DNA of 64,000 nucleotides from Pseudomonas sp. NBRC 111124 (GTDB lineage: Bacteria; Pseudomonadota; Gammaproteobacteria; Pseudomonadales; Pseudomonadaceae). The notes under the pieces were generated by a model that was not told the DNA's origin, did not search any database, and saw only the letters and a program-made list of their open reading frames with translations. This document shows, piece after piece, positions 40,640 to 50,162 of the stretch. The stretch's first letter is position 1, and every line of letters starts with the position of its first letter. The stretch covers positions 149,731 through 213,730 of the forward strand of contig NZ_BCBA01000012.1 of assembly GCF_001320245.1 (NCBI RefSeq), written 5' to 3'. The position numbers and the translations under genes were made by a program.

Positions 40640-41284
40640 TCAGGCATCCCGAAACAGCCAAGGCTGGCTGGCGCGGTGCTTGCCTTCGAACGCCTTGATC
40701 GCGTCGCTGTCCTGCAAGGTCAGGCCGATGTCGTCCAGGCCATTCAGGAGGCAGTGCTTACGGAACGCGTCGATTTCGAAGTGCAGTACCTTGCCATCCG
40801 GACGGGTCACCGCCTGCGCCTGCAAATCAACGGTCAACTGGTAGCCCGGGGTGGCTTCGACCTGCTTGAACAGCTCGTCGACTTCCTCGTCGCTGAGGAT
40901 GATCGGCAGCAAGCCGTTCTTGAAGCTGTTGTTGAAGAAGATGTCGGCGAAGCTCGGCGCAATCACGCTGCGGAAGCCGTATTCGTCCAGCGCCCACGGC
41001 GCGTGTTCACGGCTCGAGCCGCAACCGAAGTTCTCGCGCGCCAGCAGTACGCTGGCACCCTGGTAACGTGCGTGGTTGAGCACGAATTCCGGGTTCAGCG
41101 GGCGCTTGCTGTTGTCCTGGTACGGCTGGCCGACATCCAGGTAACGCCACTCGTCGAACAGGTTGGGGCCGAAACCGGTGCGCTTGATCGACTTGAGGAA
41201 CTGCTTGGGGATGATCTGGTCGGTGTCGACGTTGGCACGGTCCAACGGCGCGACGAGGCCGGTGTGCTGGGTAAAGGCTTTCAT
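40640..41284 (-). CDS. leuD: 3-isopropylmalate dehydratase, small subunit
   Basis: A 214-residue subunit that with LeuC isomerises 2- to 3-isopropylmalate. Recognised by [12 protein letters not shown] near the start and the [19 protein letters not shown] motif. The ATG overlaps the leuC stop (ATGA) and has AGGGAG upstream. Confidence 0.96.
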   Translation of the reverse strand: MKAFTQHTGLVAPLDRANVDTDQIIPKQFLKSIKRTGFGPNLFDEWRYLDVGQPYQDNSKRPLNPEFVLNHARYQGASVLLARENFGCGSSREHAPWALDEYGFRSVIAPSFADIFFNNSFKNGLLPIILSDEEVDELFKQVEATPGYQLTVDLQAQAVTRPDGKVLHFEIDAFRKHCLLNGLDDIGLTLQDSDAIKAFEGKHRASQPWLFRDA

Positions 41285-42714
41285 GCTGCGCTCCCTTGGA
41301 TCAACTCGCGGACATCGATGAAGTGACCGGTCACCGCGGCAGCGGCGGCCATGGCCGGGCTGACCAGGTGGGTACGGCCACCCGCGCCCTGACGGCCTTC
41401 GAAGTTGCGGTTGGAGGTGGACGCGCAGTGCTCGCCGCTTTCCAGGCGGTCCGGGTTCATCGCCAGGCACATGGAGCAGCCGGGCTCACGCCACTCGAAG
41501 CCGGCCTCGACGAAGATCTTGTCCAGGCCTTCACGCTCGGCCTGAGCCTTGACCAGGCCGGAGCCCGGTACGACCAGCGCCTGCTTGACTGTCGCGGCGA
41601 CCTTGCGGCCCTTGGCGATTTCGGCGGCGGCGCGCAGGTCTTCGATGCGCGAGTTGGTGCACGAACCGATGAATACACGGTCGAGCTTGATGTCGGTGAT
41701 CGCCTGGTTGGCGGCGAGGCCCATGTACTTGAGGGCGCGCTCGATCGAACCACGCTTGATCAGGTCTGGCTCGGCGGCCGGGTCCGGCACGCGTTGATCC
41801 ACGGCCAACACCATCTCAGGCGAAGTGCCCCAGCTGACTTGCGGCTTAATCTGCGCGGCGTCGAGCTCGACCACGGTGTCGAACACGGCATCGTCGTCGG
41901 AAACCAGCTCTTTCCACGCTTCGACGGCACGCTTCCAGTCCTCGCCTTTCGGCGCATACGGCCGGCCTTCAACGTAGGCAACGGTGGTGGCGTCGGTCGC
42001 TACCAGGCCCACACGGGCACCGGCTTCGATGGACATGTTGCAGATGGTCATGCGGCCTTCCATCGACAATTCGCGGATGGCGCTGCCAGCGAATTCCATG
42101 GCATGGCCGTTACCACCGGCAGTGCCGATCTTGCCGATCACGGCAAGGACGATGTCCTTGGCGGTGACGCCGGCCGGCAACTGGCCTTCGACACGCACCA
42201 GCATGTTCTTCATCTTCTTGGCGACCAGGCACTGGGTGGCGAGCACGTGCTCGACCTCGGAGGTACCGATGCCATGGGCCAAGGCACCGAACGCGCCGTG
42301 GGTGGAGGTGTGCGAGTCGCCGCAGACCACGGTCATGCCGGGCAAGGTAGCGCCCTGTTCCGGGCTGATGACGTGAACGATACCCTGACGTTCGTCGTTC
42401 ATCTTGAATTCGACGATGCCGTATTCGTCACAGTTCTCATCGAGGGTCTGCACCTGCAGGCGCGACACCTGGTCGACGATGGCTTCGATACCGCCCTTGC
42501 GCTCTGGCGTGGTCGGCACGTTGTGGTCAGGGGTGGCGATGTTGGCATCGATGCGCCACGGCTTGCGGTTGGCCAGGCGCAGGCCTTCGAAGGCCTGGGG
42601 CGACGTCACTTCGTGAATGATATGGCGGTCGATGTAGATCAAGGACGAGCCGTCATCACGGCGCTTGACCTCATGGGCTTCCCAGAGTTTGTCGTAGAGC
42701 GTTTTGCCAGCCAT
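41281..42714 (-). CDS. leuC: 3-isopropylmalate dehydratase, large subunit
   Basis: A 477-residue aconitase-family subunit. The [4Fe-4S] cluster cysteines are in [13 protein letters not shown] and [11 protein letters not shown], and [16 protein letters not shown] is the other signature. The start at 42714 has AGGAAC upstream. It opens the leu transcript, 131 bases from the divergent LysR gene. Confidence 0.96.
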   Translation of the reverse strand: MAGKTLYDKLWEAHEVKRRDDGSSLIYIDRHIIHEVTSPQAFEGLRLANRKPWRIDANIATPDHNVPTTPERKGGIEAIVDQVSRLQVQTLDENCDEYGIVEFKMNDERQGIVHVISPEQGATLPGMTVVCGDSHTSTHGAFGALAHGIGTSEVEHVLATQCLVAKKMKNMLVRVEGQLPAGVTAKDIVLAVIGKIGTAGGNGHAMEFAGSAIRELSMEGRMTICNMSIEAGARVGLVATDATTVAYVEGRPYAPKGEDWKRAVEAWKELVSDDDAVFDTVVELDAAQIKPQVSWGTSPEMVLAVDQRVPDPAAEPDLIKRGSIERALKYMGLAANQAITDIKLDRVFIGSCTNSRIEDLRAAAEIAKGRKVAATVKQALVVPGSGLVKAQAEREGLDKIFVEAGFEWREPGCSMCLAMNPDRLESGEHCASTSNRNFEGRQGAGGRTHLVSPAMAAAAAVTGHFIDVRELIQGSAA

Positions 42715-42787
42715 CAGACTGTTCCTCATCAGCGTCTTTCTATGCCAAAGACCCCTTGGCTTGTACGGACGATGCTATGGGGTTAGA

Positions 42788-42800
42788 TTGAATAACTCAA
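42788..42800. promoter_or_regulatory. LysR-type operator candidate between leuC and lysR
   Basis: TTGAATAACTCAA has the T-N11-A form with dyad arms TTGA/TCAA expected for a LysR-type binding site. It lies 46 bases upstream of the regulator start and 74 bases upstream of leuC, an AT-rich intergenic region suited to divergent promoters. Confidence 0.5.
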
Positions 42801-42845
42801 ATTCATAATTTTTATGCTTTGGATAACCAAAAGGAATCCGAAATC

Positions 42846-43724
42846 GTGGACCTGGCCAACCTGAGCGCATTCATCGCCATCGCCGAGACCGGCAGTTTCT
42901 CTAGTGCAGGTGAACGCCTGTTCCTCACCCAGCCGGCGATCAGCAAACGCATCGCTGGCCTTGAACAGCAACTGGACGTGCGCCTGTTCGATCGCCTGGG
43001 TCGCGAAGTGACCCTGACCGAAGCCGGCCGCGCCCTGCTGCCCCGCGCCTACCAGATCCTCAACGTCCTCGATGATACCCGACGGGCGCTGACCAATTTG
43101 ACCGGGGAAGTGAGCGGTCGTCTCACCCTGGCCACCAGCCACCATATCGGCTTGCACCGCCTGCCCCCGTTATTACGGGCCTTTACCCGGCAGTATCCGG
43201 CTGTGGCGTTGGATATTCAGTTCATGGATTCGGAACAGGCCTACGATGAAATCCTCCATGGCCGCGCTGAAATTGCCGTCATCACCCTCGCCCCCGAGCC
43301 TCACCATCTGGTCAAGGCCATACCGGTCTGGGACGACGCCCTGGATTTCGTGGCGGCGCCTGAGCATCTGCTGGCCAGCAACCAAGCCGTGAGCCTGGCC
43401 GACGTCGCTCGCCACCCGGCGGTGTTCCCCGGCGGCAACACCTTTACCCATCACATCGTCCAGCGCCTGTTCGAAAGCCAGGGCCTGACACCGAACATCG
43501 CCATGAGCACCAACTACCTGGAGACCATCAAGATGATGGTGTCGATTGGCCTGGCGTGGAGCGTGCTGCCCCGGACTATGCTGGATGATCAGGTTGCACC
43601 CATCGCCTTGCCCGGCATACAGCTGTCGCGCCAGCTAGGCTACATTCTGCATACAGAGCGCACGCTATCGAACGCTGCAAGGGCCTTCATGGCCCTGCTC
43701 GACAGCCACGCAGGGTCCGCCTGA
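42846..43724 (+). CDS. LysR family transcriptional regulator
   Basis: A 292-residue regulator. GTG at 42846 is chosen as start because AAGGAA lies nine bases upstream; a TTG start 27 bases earlier is also open. The N-terminal helix-turn-helix reads SAFIAIAETGSFSSAGERLF then TQPAISKRIAGLEQQLDVRLFDR. The remaining two-thirds is the periplasmic-binding-like effector domain. Its divergent position with leuC suggests that it controls leucine genes, as inference; the effector is unknown. Confidence 0.88.
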   Translation: MDLANLSAFIAIAETGSFSSAGERLFLTQPAISKRIAGLEQQLDVRLFDRLGREVTLTEAGRALLPRAYQILNVLDDTRRALTNLTGEVSGRLTLATSHHIGLHRLPPLLRAFTRQYPAVALDIQFMDSEQAYDEILHGRAEIAVITLAPEPHHLVKAIPVWDDALDFVAAPEHLLASNQAVSLADVARHPAVFPGGNTFTHHIVQRLFESQGLTPNIAMSTNYLETIKMMVSIGLAWSVLPRTMLDDQVAPIALPGIQLSRQLGYILHTERTLSNAARAFMALLDSHAGSA

Positions 43725-43752
43725 CCGGTCGTCAGCACGGCATTTCCAACTC

Positions 43753-46700
43753 ATGGACGCGTCAAACGCCAAAGGTCTGGTACCCATGCCCAAATCCGCT
43801 AATCGCTTTCCGCGCCTGCCGCGCATCCCTGCGGCCGACCCCCAGGAATCGGAACAGGCCTGGCAGAATGCTCCGCAGCTGCTGGCCGCGCTCAATGGTG
43901 CACGCCTGGGCGCCTGGCTGTGGGATATCGACACTGGCCGGGTCAGCTGGTCACGGGGTACCCAGGCGCTGTTCGGCTTCGACCCGCAACGCCCGCTGCC
44001 CAACGACATCGACTACCTCGACCTGCTGCCGGAAGAAGACCGCGCCCGCACGCGTCAGCTGTTCCACGCCGTGGTCAATGGCGAGCCGGTGGAACAGGCC
44101 ATGCGCCATCGCATCCGCTGGCCGGACGGCAGCCTGCACTGGCTGGAAATCAACGGCAGCCTGACCCACGACCGCCATGGCCGCCGACAGATGATTGGGG
44201 TGATCCGCGAAATCACCCGCCAACGCGAGCGGGAAACCGCGCTGATCAACTCGGAAAAGCGCTTCGCCACGCTGTTCCACCTGAGCCCCAACGCCATTTT
44301 GCTGAGCCGTCGCCAGGACGGCATGATCATCGAGGTCAACCAGCACTTCGAGGACATGTTCGGTTGGCCCGGCGGCCAGGTGATCGGCAAGACCAGCCTC
44401 GAGCTGGGCCTTTGGGTCAACCCCGAACAACGCCACCAGGTCATCGAGGCCACCCGCGCCAGCCACGGCCCAGCGATCATGGAAGTGCAGTTTCGCGCCA
44501 GCACCGGCAAGCTCCACGACGGCATCCTGTGCACCCAAAGCATCGAAATGGAGGGTGTCACCTACCTGATCAGCACCTTCGTCGACACCACCGAGCGCAA
44601 ACGCGCCGAGCAGGCCCTCAAAGACAGCCAGGAACGCCTCGACCTGGCACTGGACTCGGCGCAACTGGGCACTTGGGACTGGCATATTCCCAGCGGCATG
44701 CTCTATGGCTCGGCCCGCGCCGCGCAACTGCACGGGCTGGACCCGGTACCGTTCCACGAGTCGTTCGATTCGTTCTTCGAAGGCGTGCCGGAGCACGAGC
44801 GCGCCAGCATGCGCCAGGCTTACCGCAGCCTGCGCGAAGGGCCCGCCGGCAACTACCAGATCACCTACCGCGTGCAATTGGAAAACGGCACCTCGCGCTA
44901 CATCGAAAGCCGTGCGCGCCTGTACCGCGACGATCAAGGCAACCCGTTGCGCATGGCCGGCACCTTGCTCGACATCACCGAGCAGGTAGAACGCGAACAG
45001 CGCCTGAGCGCCTCGGAAGAAAAGTTCGCCAGCCTGTTCCAGGCCAGCCCCGACCCGATCTGCGTGACGCGCCAGGACACTGGCCAGTTCATCGAGATCA
45101 ACCCGGCCTTCACCCAGACCTTCGGCTGGAGTGCCGAACAGGTGATTGGCCGCACCGCCGAAGAGATCGGCCTGTGGGCCGAATCGATCGAGCGTGCCCG
45201 ACGCATCGAACAGGTGATCCGCGAACAGGCGCTGAGCAATGTTGCGGTGGTGGTCAACCACCGCAATGGCGCGCCGCTGACCTGCGTGATTGCCAGTCGC
45301 CTGATCAGTGTCGACGACCAGCCTTGCAGCGTCACCACCTTGCGCGACATCACGCAGCAGCAACGTGCCGAGGCAGCGCTCAAGTCCAGCGAAGAGAAGT
45401 TCGCCAAGGCCTTTCACTCCAGCCCCGACGCCATCACCATCACCGAACGCCGCAGCGGCCGCTACCTGGAGGTCAACGACGGCTTCTGCCGGCTGACCGG
45501 CTACAGTGCCGACGAGGTGATCGGCCGCAGCGTGTACGATATCGGCATCTGGGCCGACGACAAGCAGCGCAGCGCCCTGCTCAGCGAGCTCAAGGAACGT
45601 GGCCGGGTGCACCACCGGGAGATGCTCGGGCGCAACAAGCGCGGCGACATCCTCACCGTGGAGGTGTCGGTGGAGCCGATCAGCCTGAACGAGGTCGACT
45701 GCCTGCTGCTGAACGCCCGCGATGTCAGCCAGCTGAAGAACGCCCAGGCACAGATCCGCCACCTCGCCTACCACGACCCGCTGACCAACCTGCCCAACCG
45801 CGCCTTGCTGATGGACCGCCTGAGCCAGCAGATCGCCCTGCTGCGCCGGCACAACCTGCGTGGCGCGCTGCTGTTCCTCGACCTCGACCATTTCAAGCAC
45901 ATCAACGACTCGCTCGGGCATCCGGTGGGCGACACCGTGCTGAAAATCATCACCGCACGCCTGGAAGCCAGCGTGCGCCTGGAAGACACCGTGGCGCGCC
46001 TGGGTGGCGATGAGTTCGTGGTGCTGCTCAGCGGCCTGGAAGGCAGCCGCGAAGCGGTGGAAGGCAAGGTCCGCGAACTGGCAGACACCCTGCGCGAACT
46101 GCTGGCCGAACCGATGTCGCTGGACGGCCAGCGCCTGCAGGTGACGCCGAGCATCGGCGTAGCGCTGATCCCCGACCACGGCACCACGCCGGCCGACCTG
46201 CTCAAGCGCGCCGACATCGCCCTATACCGGGCCAAGGACTCCGGGCGCAACACCACTGAACTGTTCCACACCACCATGCAGAAGGCCGCCAGCGAGCGCT
46301 TGCGCATGGAAAGCGACCTGCGCCTGGCCCTGGCCCGCGGCGAATTGGCCTTGCATTTCCAGCCCCAGGTCGATGCCCGCGACAATCGCATCGTCGGTGC
46401 CGAAGTGCTGCTGCGCTGGCACCACCCACAACTGGGCCAGCAACCCCCCGCACAGTTCATCCAGGTACTGGAAGAAAGTGGCCTTATCCTCGAAGTTGGC
46501 AGCTGGATCCTCGACGAAGCCTGTGATGCCTGCGCACGCATGCTGGAAGACGGCTTGATCGACGCCAATGACTTCAGCTTGTGCGTGAACATCAGCCCGC
46601 GTCAGTTCCGCCAGAACGACTTCGTCGGGCGGGTGCTGCGCAGCCTGGACGACTACCGCCTGCCACGGCAGATGCTGAAGCTGGAGATCACCGAGGGCAT

Positions 46701-47082
46701 TGTCATCCAGAACCTGGACGACACCATCAGCAAGATGCGTGAACTCAAGCAGTACGGCGTGAGCTTTGCCATGGACGACTTCGGCACCGGCTACTCCTCG
46801 CTGACTTACCTCAAGCGCCTGCCGGTGGATGCACTGAAAATCGACCAGACGTTCGTCCGCGATGCCCCTGATGACCCCAACGATGCCGAAATTGTGCGTG
46901 CCATCGTGGCCATGGCCCGAAGCCTGGACCTGGCGGTGATTGCCGAAGGGGTGGAGCTGACTGAGCAACTGGCGTTTCTCGAACGCCTGGGTTGCCACCT
47001 GTACCAGGGTTACCTGCACAGCCGGCCACTGCCGCTGCCGGAGTTCAGGCAGATGTTGCTGGAAGCACCGGCGGACTACTGA
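43753..47082 (+). CDS. PAS(x5)-GGDEF-EAL sensor for cyclic di-GMP turnover
   Basis: A 1109-residue cytoplasmic protein with no membrane segment. Five PAS/PAC units (about 40-160, 165-285, 290-410, 415-540, 540-660) are followed by a GGDEF domain (from about 668; RLGGDEFVVLLSG near 749) and an EAL domain (from about 875). The GGDEF site is intact and has an RxxD I-site (RLED) five residues upstream. The EAL signature reads EVLLRW, but LEITEG, DDFGTGYSSL and AEGVE are conserved, so both synthesis and hydrolysis are possible. PAS units 2, 4 and 5 are close repeats (SSEEKFAKAFHSSPDAI, SEEKFASLFQASPDPI, SEKRFATLFHLSPNAI). ATG at 43786 is an alternative start. Confidence 0.9.
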   Translation: MDASNAKGLVPMPKSANRFPRLPRIPAADPQESEQAWQNAPQLLAALNGARLGAWLWDIDTGRVSWSRGTQALFGFDPQRPLPNDIDYLDLLPEEDRARTRQLFHAVVNGEPVEQAMRHRIRWPDGSLHWLEINGSLTHDRHGRRQMIGVIREITRQRERETALINSEKRFATLFHLSPNAILLSRRQDGMIIEVNQHFEDMFGWPGGQVIGKTSLELGLWVNPEQRHQVIEATRASHGPAIMEVQFRASTGKLHDGILCTQSIEMEGVTYLISTFVDTTERKRAEQALKDSQERLDLALDSAQLGTWDWHIPSGMLYGSARAAQLHGLDPVPFHESFDSFFEGVPEHERASMRQAYRSLREGPAGNYQITYRVQLENGTSRYIESRARLYRDDQGNPLRMAGTLLDITEQVEREQRLSASEEKFASLFQASPDPICVTRQDTGQFIEINPAFTQTFGWSAEQVIGRTAEEIGLWAESIERARRIEQVIREQALSNVAVVVNHRNGAPLTCVIASRLISVDDQPCSVTTLRDITQQQRAEAALKSSEEKFAKAFHSSPDAITITERRSGRYLEVNDGFCRLTGYSADEVIGRSVYDIGIWADDKQRSALLSELKERGRVHHREMLGRNKRGDILTVEVSVEPISLNEVDCLLLNARDVSQLKNAQAQIRHLAYHDPLTNLPNRALLMDRLSQQIALLRRHNLRGALLFLDLDHFKHINDSLGHPVGDTVLKIITARLEASVRLEDTVARLGGDEFVVLLSGLEGSREAVEGKVRELADTLRELLAEPMSLDGQRLQVTPSIGVALIPDHGTTPADLLKRADIALYRAKDSGRNTTELFHTTMQKAASERLRMESDLRLALARGELALHFQPQVDARDNRIVGAEVLLRWHHPQLGQQPPAQFIQVLEESGLILEVGSWILDEACDACARMLEDGLIDANDFSLCVNISPRQFRQNDFVGRVLRSLDDYRLPRQMLKLEITEGIVIQNLDDTISKMRELKQYGVSFAMDDFGTGYSSLTYLKRLPVDALKIDQTFVRDAPDDPNDAEIVRAIVAMARSLDLAVIAEGVELTEQLAFLERLGCHLYQGYLHSRPLPLPEFRQMLLEAPADY

Positions 47083-47086
47083 AACG

Positions 47087-47116
47087 AAGAAAGGGCACCC
47101 GAAGGTGCCCTTTCTT
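47087..47116. terminator. Bidirectional terminator between PAS-GGDEF-EAL and hsp20 genes
   Basis: A long perfect stem AAGAAAGGGCACC/GGTGCCCTTTCTT with a CGAA loop, flanked by T-rich sequence on both strands, between convergent genes. Confidence 0.9.
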
Positions 47117-47140
47117 CTTAGTGAACCTAGCCCGTAAGCA

Positions 47141-47584
47141 TCAGTTCAGTGCAGGCTGGTCGCCATTGATCGGGATGCGCTTGGCCTTGGCCTCTTCCGG
47201 CACGATGCGCAGCAGGTCGATGCTGAGCAGGCCGTTGGCCAGGCCGGCCGACTTGACCTCGATATGGTCAGCCAGGCGGAACGACAGCTTGAAGGCACGC
47301 TGGGCAATGCCCTGGTGCAGGTAGGTCACTTCAGCGGTGCCGTTCTCGCGCTTGCCACCGATTACGGTCAGGACACCTTTTTCGACTTGCAGGTCGAGGT
47401 CCTGCTCCTGGAAGCCGGCTGCGGCAACCACGATGCGATAGTGGTCATCGCCATGTTTTTCCACGTTGTAGGGAGGGTAGCTGCTACCCGCCTCATTGCG
47501 TGCCGCGGACTCGAACAGATCGTTGAAACGGTCGAAGCCAACGGAATGGCGGAACAGTGGAGCGAGAGAGAAAGCGGTAGTCAT
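47141..47584 (-). CDS. ibpA: Small heat-shock protein (Hsp20/IbpA family)
   Basis: A 147-residue alpha-crystallin-type chaperone. MTTAFSLAPLFRHSVGFDRF starts the protein, then the alpha-crystallin domain (about 35-125; YNVEKHGDDHYRIVVAAAGF, LTVIGGKRE, AFKLSFRLADHIEV, GLLSIDL), and a C-terminal I-x-I-like KRIPI anchor. It holds unfolded proteins in a refoldable state. ATG at 47584 is nine bases from AGGAG; another ATG at 47590 is only three bases away and less likely. It is driven by a sigma-32 promoter and a ROSE-like leader. Confidence 0.95.
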   Translation of the reverse strand: MTTAFSLAPLFRHSVGFDRFNDLFESAARNEAGSSYPPYNVEKHGDDHYRIVVAAAGFQEQDLDLQVEKGVLTVIGGKRENGTAEVTYLHQGIAQRAFKLSFRLADHIEVKSAGLANGLLSIDLLRIVPEEAKAKRIPINGDQPALN

Positions 47585-47646
47585 GGTCATAAACTCCTGA
47601 GGTTCAGCAAGTAAAGTCACTGCGCGACCCGACTTCGGCATCGCGT
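47585..47646 (-). promoter_or_regulatory. ROSE-like RNA thermometer in the ibpA leader
   Basis: The leader of about 62 bases ends CTTGCTGAACCTCAGGAGTT before the start codon. The UUGCU pairs imperfectly with the AGGAG ribosome site across a short loop, exactly the anti-Shine-Dalgarno element of ROSE thermometers known upstream of pseudomonad ibpA. A second hairpin (CGCGATGCCGAAGTCGGGTCGCG) lies further upstream. Confidence 0.75.
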
Positions 47647-47653
47647 ACTCAAG

Positions 47654-47681
47654 AGATAGGGCCTACAGAAAAGCTTTCAAG
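47654..47681 (-). promoter_or_regulatory. Sigma-32 heat-shock promoter of ibpA
   Basis: On the minus strand, -35 CTTGAAA (47675-47681) and -10 CCCTATCT (47654-47661) are separated by 13 bases, a near-perfect match to the sigma-32 consensus. Confidence 0.85.
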
Positions 47682-47712
47682 GGGAGCCCTGAAAAAATTT
47701 GAAATCGGTGCT

Positions 47713-47806
47713 GGCCTCTTCGCGGGCATGCCCGCCCCCACAGGCATTTCACAGGCCCTGAAGGCAGCACCATACCTGTGGGAGCGGGCGAGCCCGCGAA
47801 GAGGCC
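47713..47806. repeat. REP pair between dusC and ibpA
   Basis: GGCCTCTTCGCGGGCATGCC and its reverse complement (ending CGCGAAGAGGCC) enclose about 55 bases. The repeat ends four bases before the dusC stop codon. Confidence 0.92.
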
Positions 47807-47809
47807 GGA

Positions 47810-48781
47810 TCAGGCGACACATGGCTCGAAGGAGATCGCCTCAAGCCCAAGCAACCGGCTGATGCGGGCGCAATCATCTTCTCGGCGCAACTCGGCAAAC
47901 AGCACCACTGCCTCGGGATAACTTCGGGTCAGCATGGCCAACCACTGCTTCATCCGCCCCGGAGCATAGCGCGGCGACAGCTTGGACTGGGCCTGGCGCC
48001 AGAACTCGCGCAGTAACGGCAGCAGGTCGTCCCAGCTCAGCGGCTGGTACTCACGCCCATCCCGCGCAGCAGCGATCTGCAGGGCCAGGTCTGGCCGCGA
48101 CACCAGGCCGCGCCCGAGCATGATGTCTTCGGCACCGCTGACCTCGCGGCAACGCCGCCAGTCGTCGACGGTCCAGATCTCGCCATTGGCGAACACCGGT
48201 ACCTTGACCACATCCTGCACCCGCGCCACCCACTCCCAGTGAGCGGGCGGCTTGTAGCCTTCCACCTTGGTCCGCGCATGCACCACCAGGTGCGCCGAAC
48301 CGCCCTCGGCCAACGCCGTGGCACAATCCAGCGCCCCATCCGGGCTGTCAAAACCCAGGCGCATCTTGGAAGTGACCGGGATATGAGCCGGCACCGCGCG
48401 GCGCACTTCACGCACGATGGCATGCAGCAGCTCCGGCTCCTTGAGCAACACCGCACCGCCGCGCGACTTGTTCACGGTCTTGGCCGGGCAGCCGAAGTTC
48501 AGGTCAATGACCGGTGCGCCCAGTTCGCAGGCCAGCGCGGCGTTTTCCGCCAGGCATACCGGGTCCGACCCCAGCAGCTGCACGCGCATCGGCACGCCCG
48601 CTGCCGTGCGTGCACCCTGGCGCAGCTCAGGGGCGAGCTTGTCGAACGAAGAAGCCGGCAGCAGGCGGTCGCATACGCGGATGAACTCGGTGACGCACCA
48701 ATCGATGCCGCCCACTCGGGTCAGGACGTCGCGCAGGATGTTGTCGACCAGCCCCTCCATGGGGGCCAGGGCAATTTGCAT
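47810..48781 (-). CDS. dusC: tRNA-dihydrouridine(16) synthase
   Basis: A 323-residue FMN enzyme that reduces uridine in the D-loop of tRNAs. [20 protein letters not shown] at the N-terminus, the catalytic Cys in [19 protein letters not shown], and VTSKMRLGF and [11 protein letters not shown] are typical. The beginning is closest to E. coli DusC (U16) among the three Dus types. It is 51 bases after the thioesterase gene. Confidence 0.92.
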   Translation of the reverse strand: MQIALAPMEGLVDNILRDVLTRVGGIDWCVTEFIRVCDRLLPASSFDKLAPELRQGARTAAGVPMRVQLLGSDPVCLAENAALACELGAPVIDLNFGCPAKTVNKSRGGAVLLKEPELLHAIVREVRRAVPAHIPVTSKMRLGFDSPDGALDCATALAEGGSAHLVVHARTKVEGYKPPAHWEWVARVQDVVKVPVFANGEIWTVDDWRRCREVSGAEDIMLGRGLVSRPDLALQIAAARDGREYQPLSWDDLLPLLREFWRQAQSKLSPRYAPGRMKQWLAMLTRSYPEAVVLFAELRREDDCARISRLLGLEAISFEPCVA

Positions 48782-48832
48782 TTCTGGGTCTCGGCGGAAA
48801 AAGCCGGCAGTCTAGCAAAAAAAGACGCAGCT

Positions 48833-49267
48833 TCAGCTGCCGATCAGCGCCGGCCCGTAGCCGTCGACAAATTCCGCCGGCATGCGCCTGGGCTTGCCGC
48901 TGGACAACTCGATACAAGCGAAGGTGGTTTGCGCGCGCAGCAAGGTCACGCCGTCGCGTGGGCGCTTGAGTTGAAAGCGCCGAGTCATGCGCAGACGCTG
49001 GTCCCAGTCGATGATCCAGGTGGCCAGCTGCAACTCGTCGTCCTCGTAGCCGGCGGCAAGGTAGTCGATTTCATGGCGCACGACCGCCATGGCCCTGTCC
49101 AGACGGCGGTATTCGGCCAGGTCCAGACCCAGGCGCTGGGAGTGGCGCCAGGCGCAGCGCTCGAGCCAAGTGACGTAGACCGCGTTATTGGCGTGCCCGA
49201 GGCCGTCGATGTCCTCGCTGCCGACGCGCAAGTCGATGATGAATGGCGTTGCCAGGTCCCAGCTCAT
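48833..49267 (-). CDS. Acyl-CoA thioesterase, hotdog fold (4HBT)
   Basis: A 144-residue protein of the YbgC/4-hydroxybenzoyl-CoA thioesterase type. The active-site segment DIDGLGHANNAVYVTWLER is typical: Asp and the HxNN motif. It would hydrolyse an acyl-CoA in the cytoplasm. The start at 49267 avoids a 23-codon extension with no family match. It is part of a closely spaced minus-strand set (tetR, hydrolase, thioesterase, dusC). Confidence 0.88.
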   Translation of the reverse strand: MSWDLATPFIIDLRVGSEDIDGLGHANNAVYVTWLERCAWRHSQRLGLDLAEYRRLDRAMAVVRHEIDYLAAGYEDDELQLATWIIDWDQRLRMTRRFQLKRPRDGVTLLRAQTTFACIELSSGKPRRMPAEFVDGYGPALIGS

Positions 49268-49310
49268 GCCCGCTCCCGATATCAGTGAACGGGCCGAGTG
49301 TAACGGATGT

Positions 49311-50138
49311 TCAAGCGCTCTGCCGCGAAGGTTCACGGGCCAGCAGCTCCAGCACCGCCTCGCTCAGGCGCGGGTCAGCCAGCACACGCTGATGCCCACC
49401 CTCCTCCAACAGCATGAGCCGGCTGTCGAACCAGGCCTTGTGGATGACCTGCGCCTCACCGGCCGGCACCAGCGCGTCGTCAGCGGCATGCACCACCAGC
49501 CCCGGCAGCTCTAACTGGTAGCCTCTGACATCGAGACGGGCGATCTGCATGCCGACATCCCGTTCGACCTGTCGGATGAACGCCGCCCTGGCCCGCGCTG
49601 GCAAGCCCAGGTGACGGGCAAAGCCACGCAACACACCCAGCAGCTGCGCTGGCGCCGCAATGCTCACGGCAGCCTCGGCACGCAACCCCATCTGCAACGC
49701 CAGTAGCACGCTAGCGCCGCCCATGGAATGGCCGATCACCGCACGCAACGGCGGCAGTTCGGCGGCCGCCTCGAGCAACGCCCGGGCAAACAGCACCACA
49801 TGCGCCTGCTGGCCGGGCGAGCGCCCATGGGCCGGGCCTTCCAGCGACACCACCGTGTGCCCGGCCTGCACCAGGGTTTCGATCAACGCCGCAAACTGGG
49901 TCGGGCGCCCTTCCCAGCCATGCATCAGCAACACCGTCGGCCCTTTACCCCAGCGCAAGGCCGACAGGCCGAAGCGCAAGGTGATGCGCTCGGCACTGGC
50001 CAGCAGCGGCAGCTCCCATTGCCGGGGCGGCAGGTTGCGCGGGGTCATGAAGGCACGGCGCATCTTGCCGGCGATGTGCTCGGGGGCTAGCCGGCCCAGG
50101 GTGCCATTCACGCCACGAATCCAGCTCAGGGTAGTCAT
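49311..50138 (-). CDS. Alpha/beta hydrolase
   Basis: A 275-residue serine hydrolase. The nucleophile elbow is VIGHSMGGASV (G-H-S-M-G-G), the oxyanion loop LLMHGWEGRPTQF precedes it, and the acid and His are probably the Asp in VVHAADDALVPAGEAQ and the His in LLEEGGHQRVL. Substrate unknown, probably an ester. It begins 24 bases after the TetR gene, so TetR may control it. Confidence 0.88.
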   Translation of the reverse strand: MTTLSWIRGVNGTLGRLAPEHIAGKMRRAFMTPRNLPPRQWELPLLASAERITLRFGLSALRWGKGPTVLLMHGWEGRPTQFAALIETLVQAGHTVVSLEGPAHGRSPGQQAHVVLFARALLEAAAELPPLRAVIGHSMGGASVLLALQMGLRAEAAVSIAAPAQLLGVLRGFARHLGLPARARAAFIRQVERDVGMQIARLDVRGYQLELPGLVVHAADDALVPAGEAQVIHKAWFDSRLMLLEEGGHQRVLADPRLSEAVLELLAREPSRQSA

Positions 50139-50162
50139 CGCCTTGCTCCAGGATCAGGGGTT

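Noticed and set aside
43951..46179. Minus-strand reading frame of 742 codons within the PAS-GGDEF-EAL gene
   Set aside because: Shadow of the plus-strand gene, whose GGDEF and EAL motifs are unambiguous.
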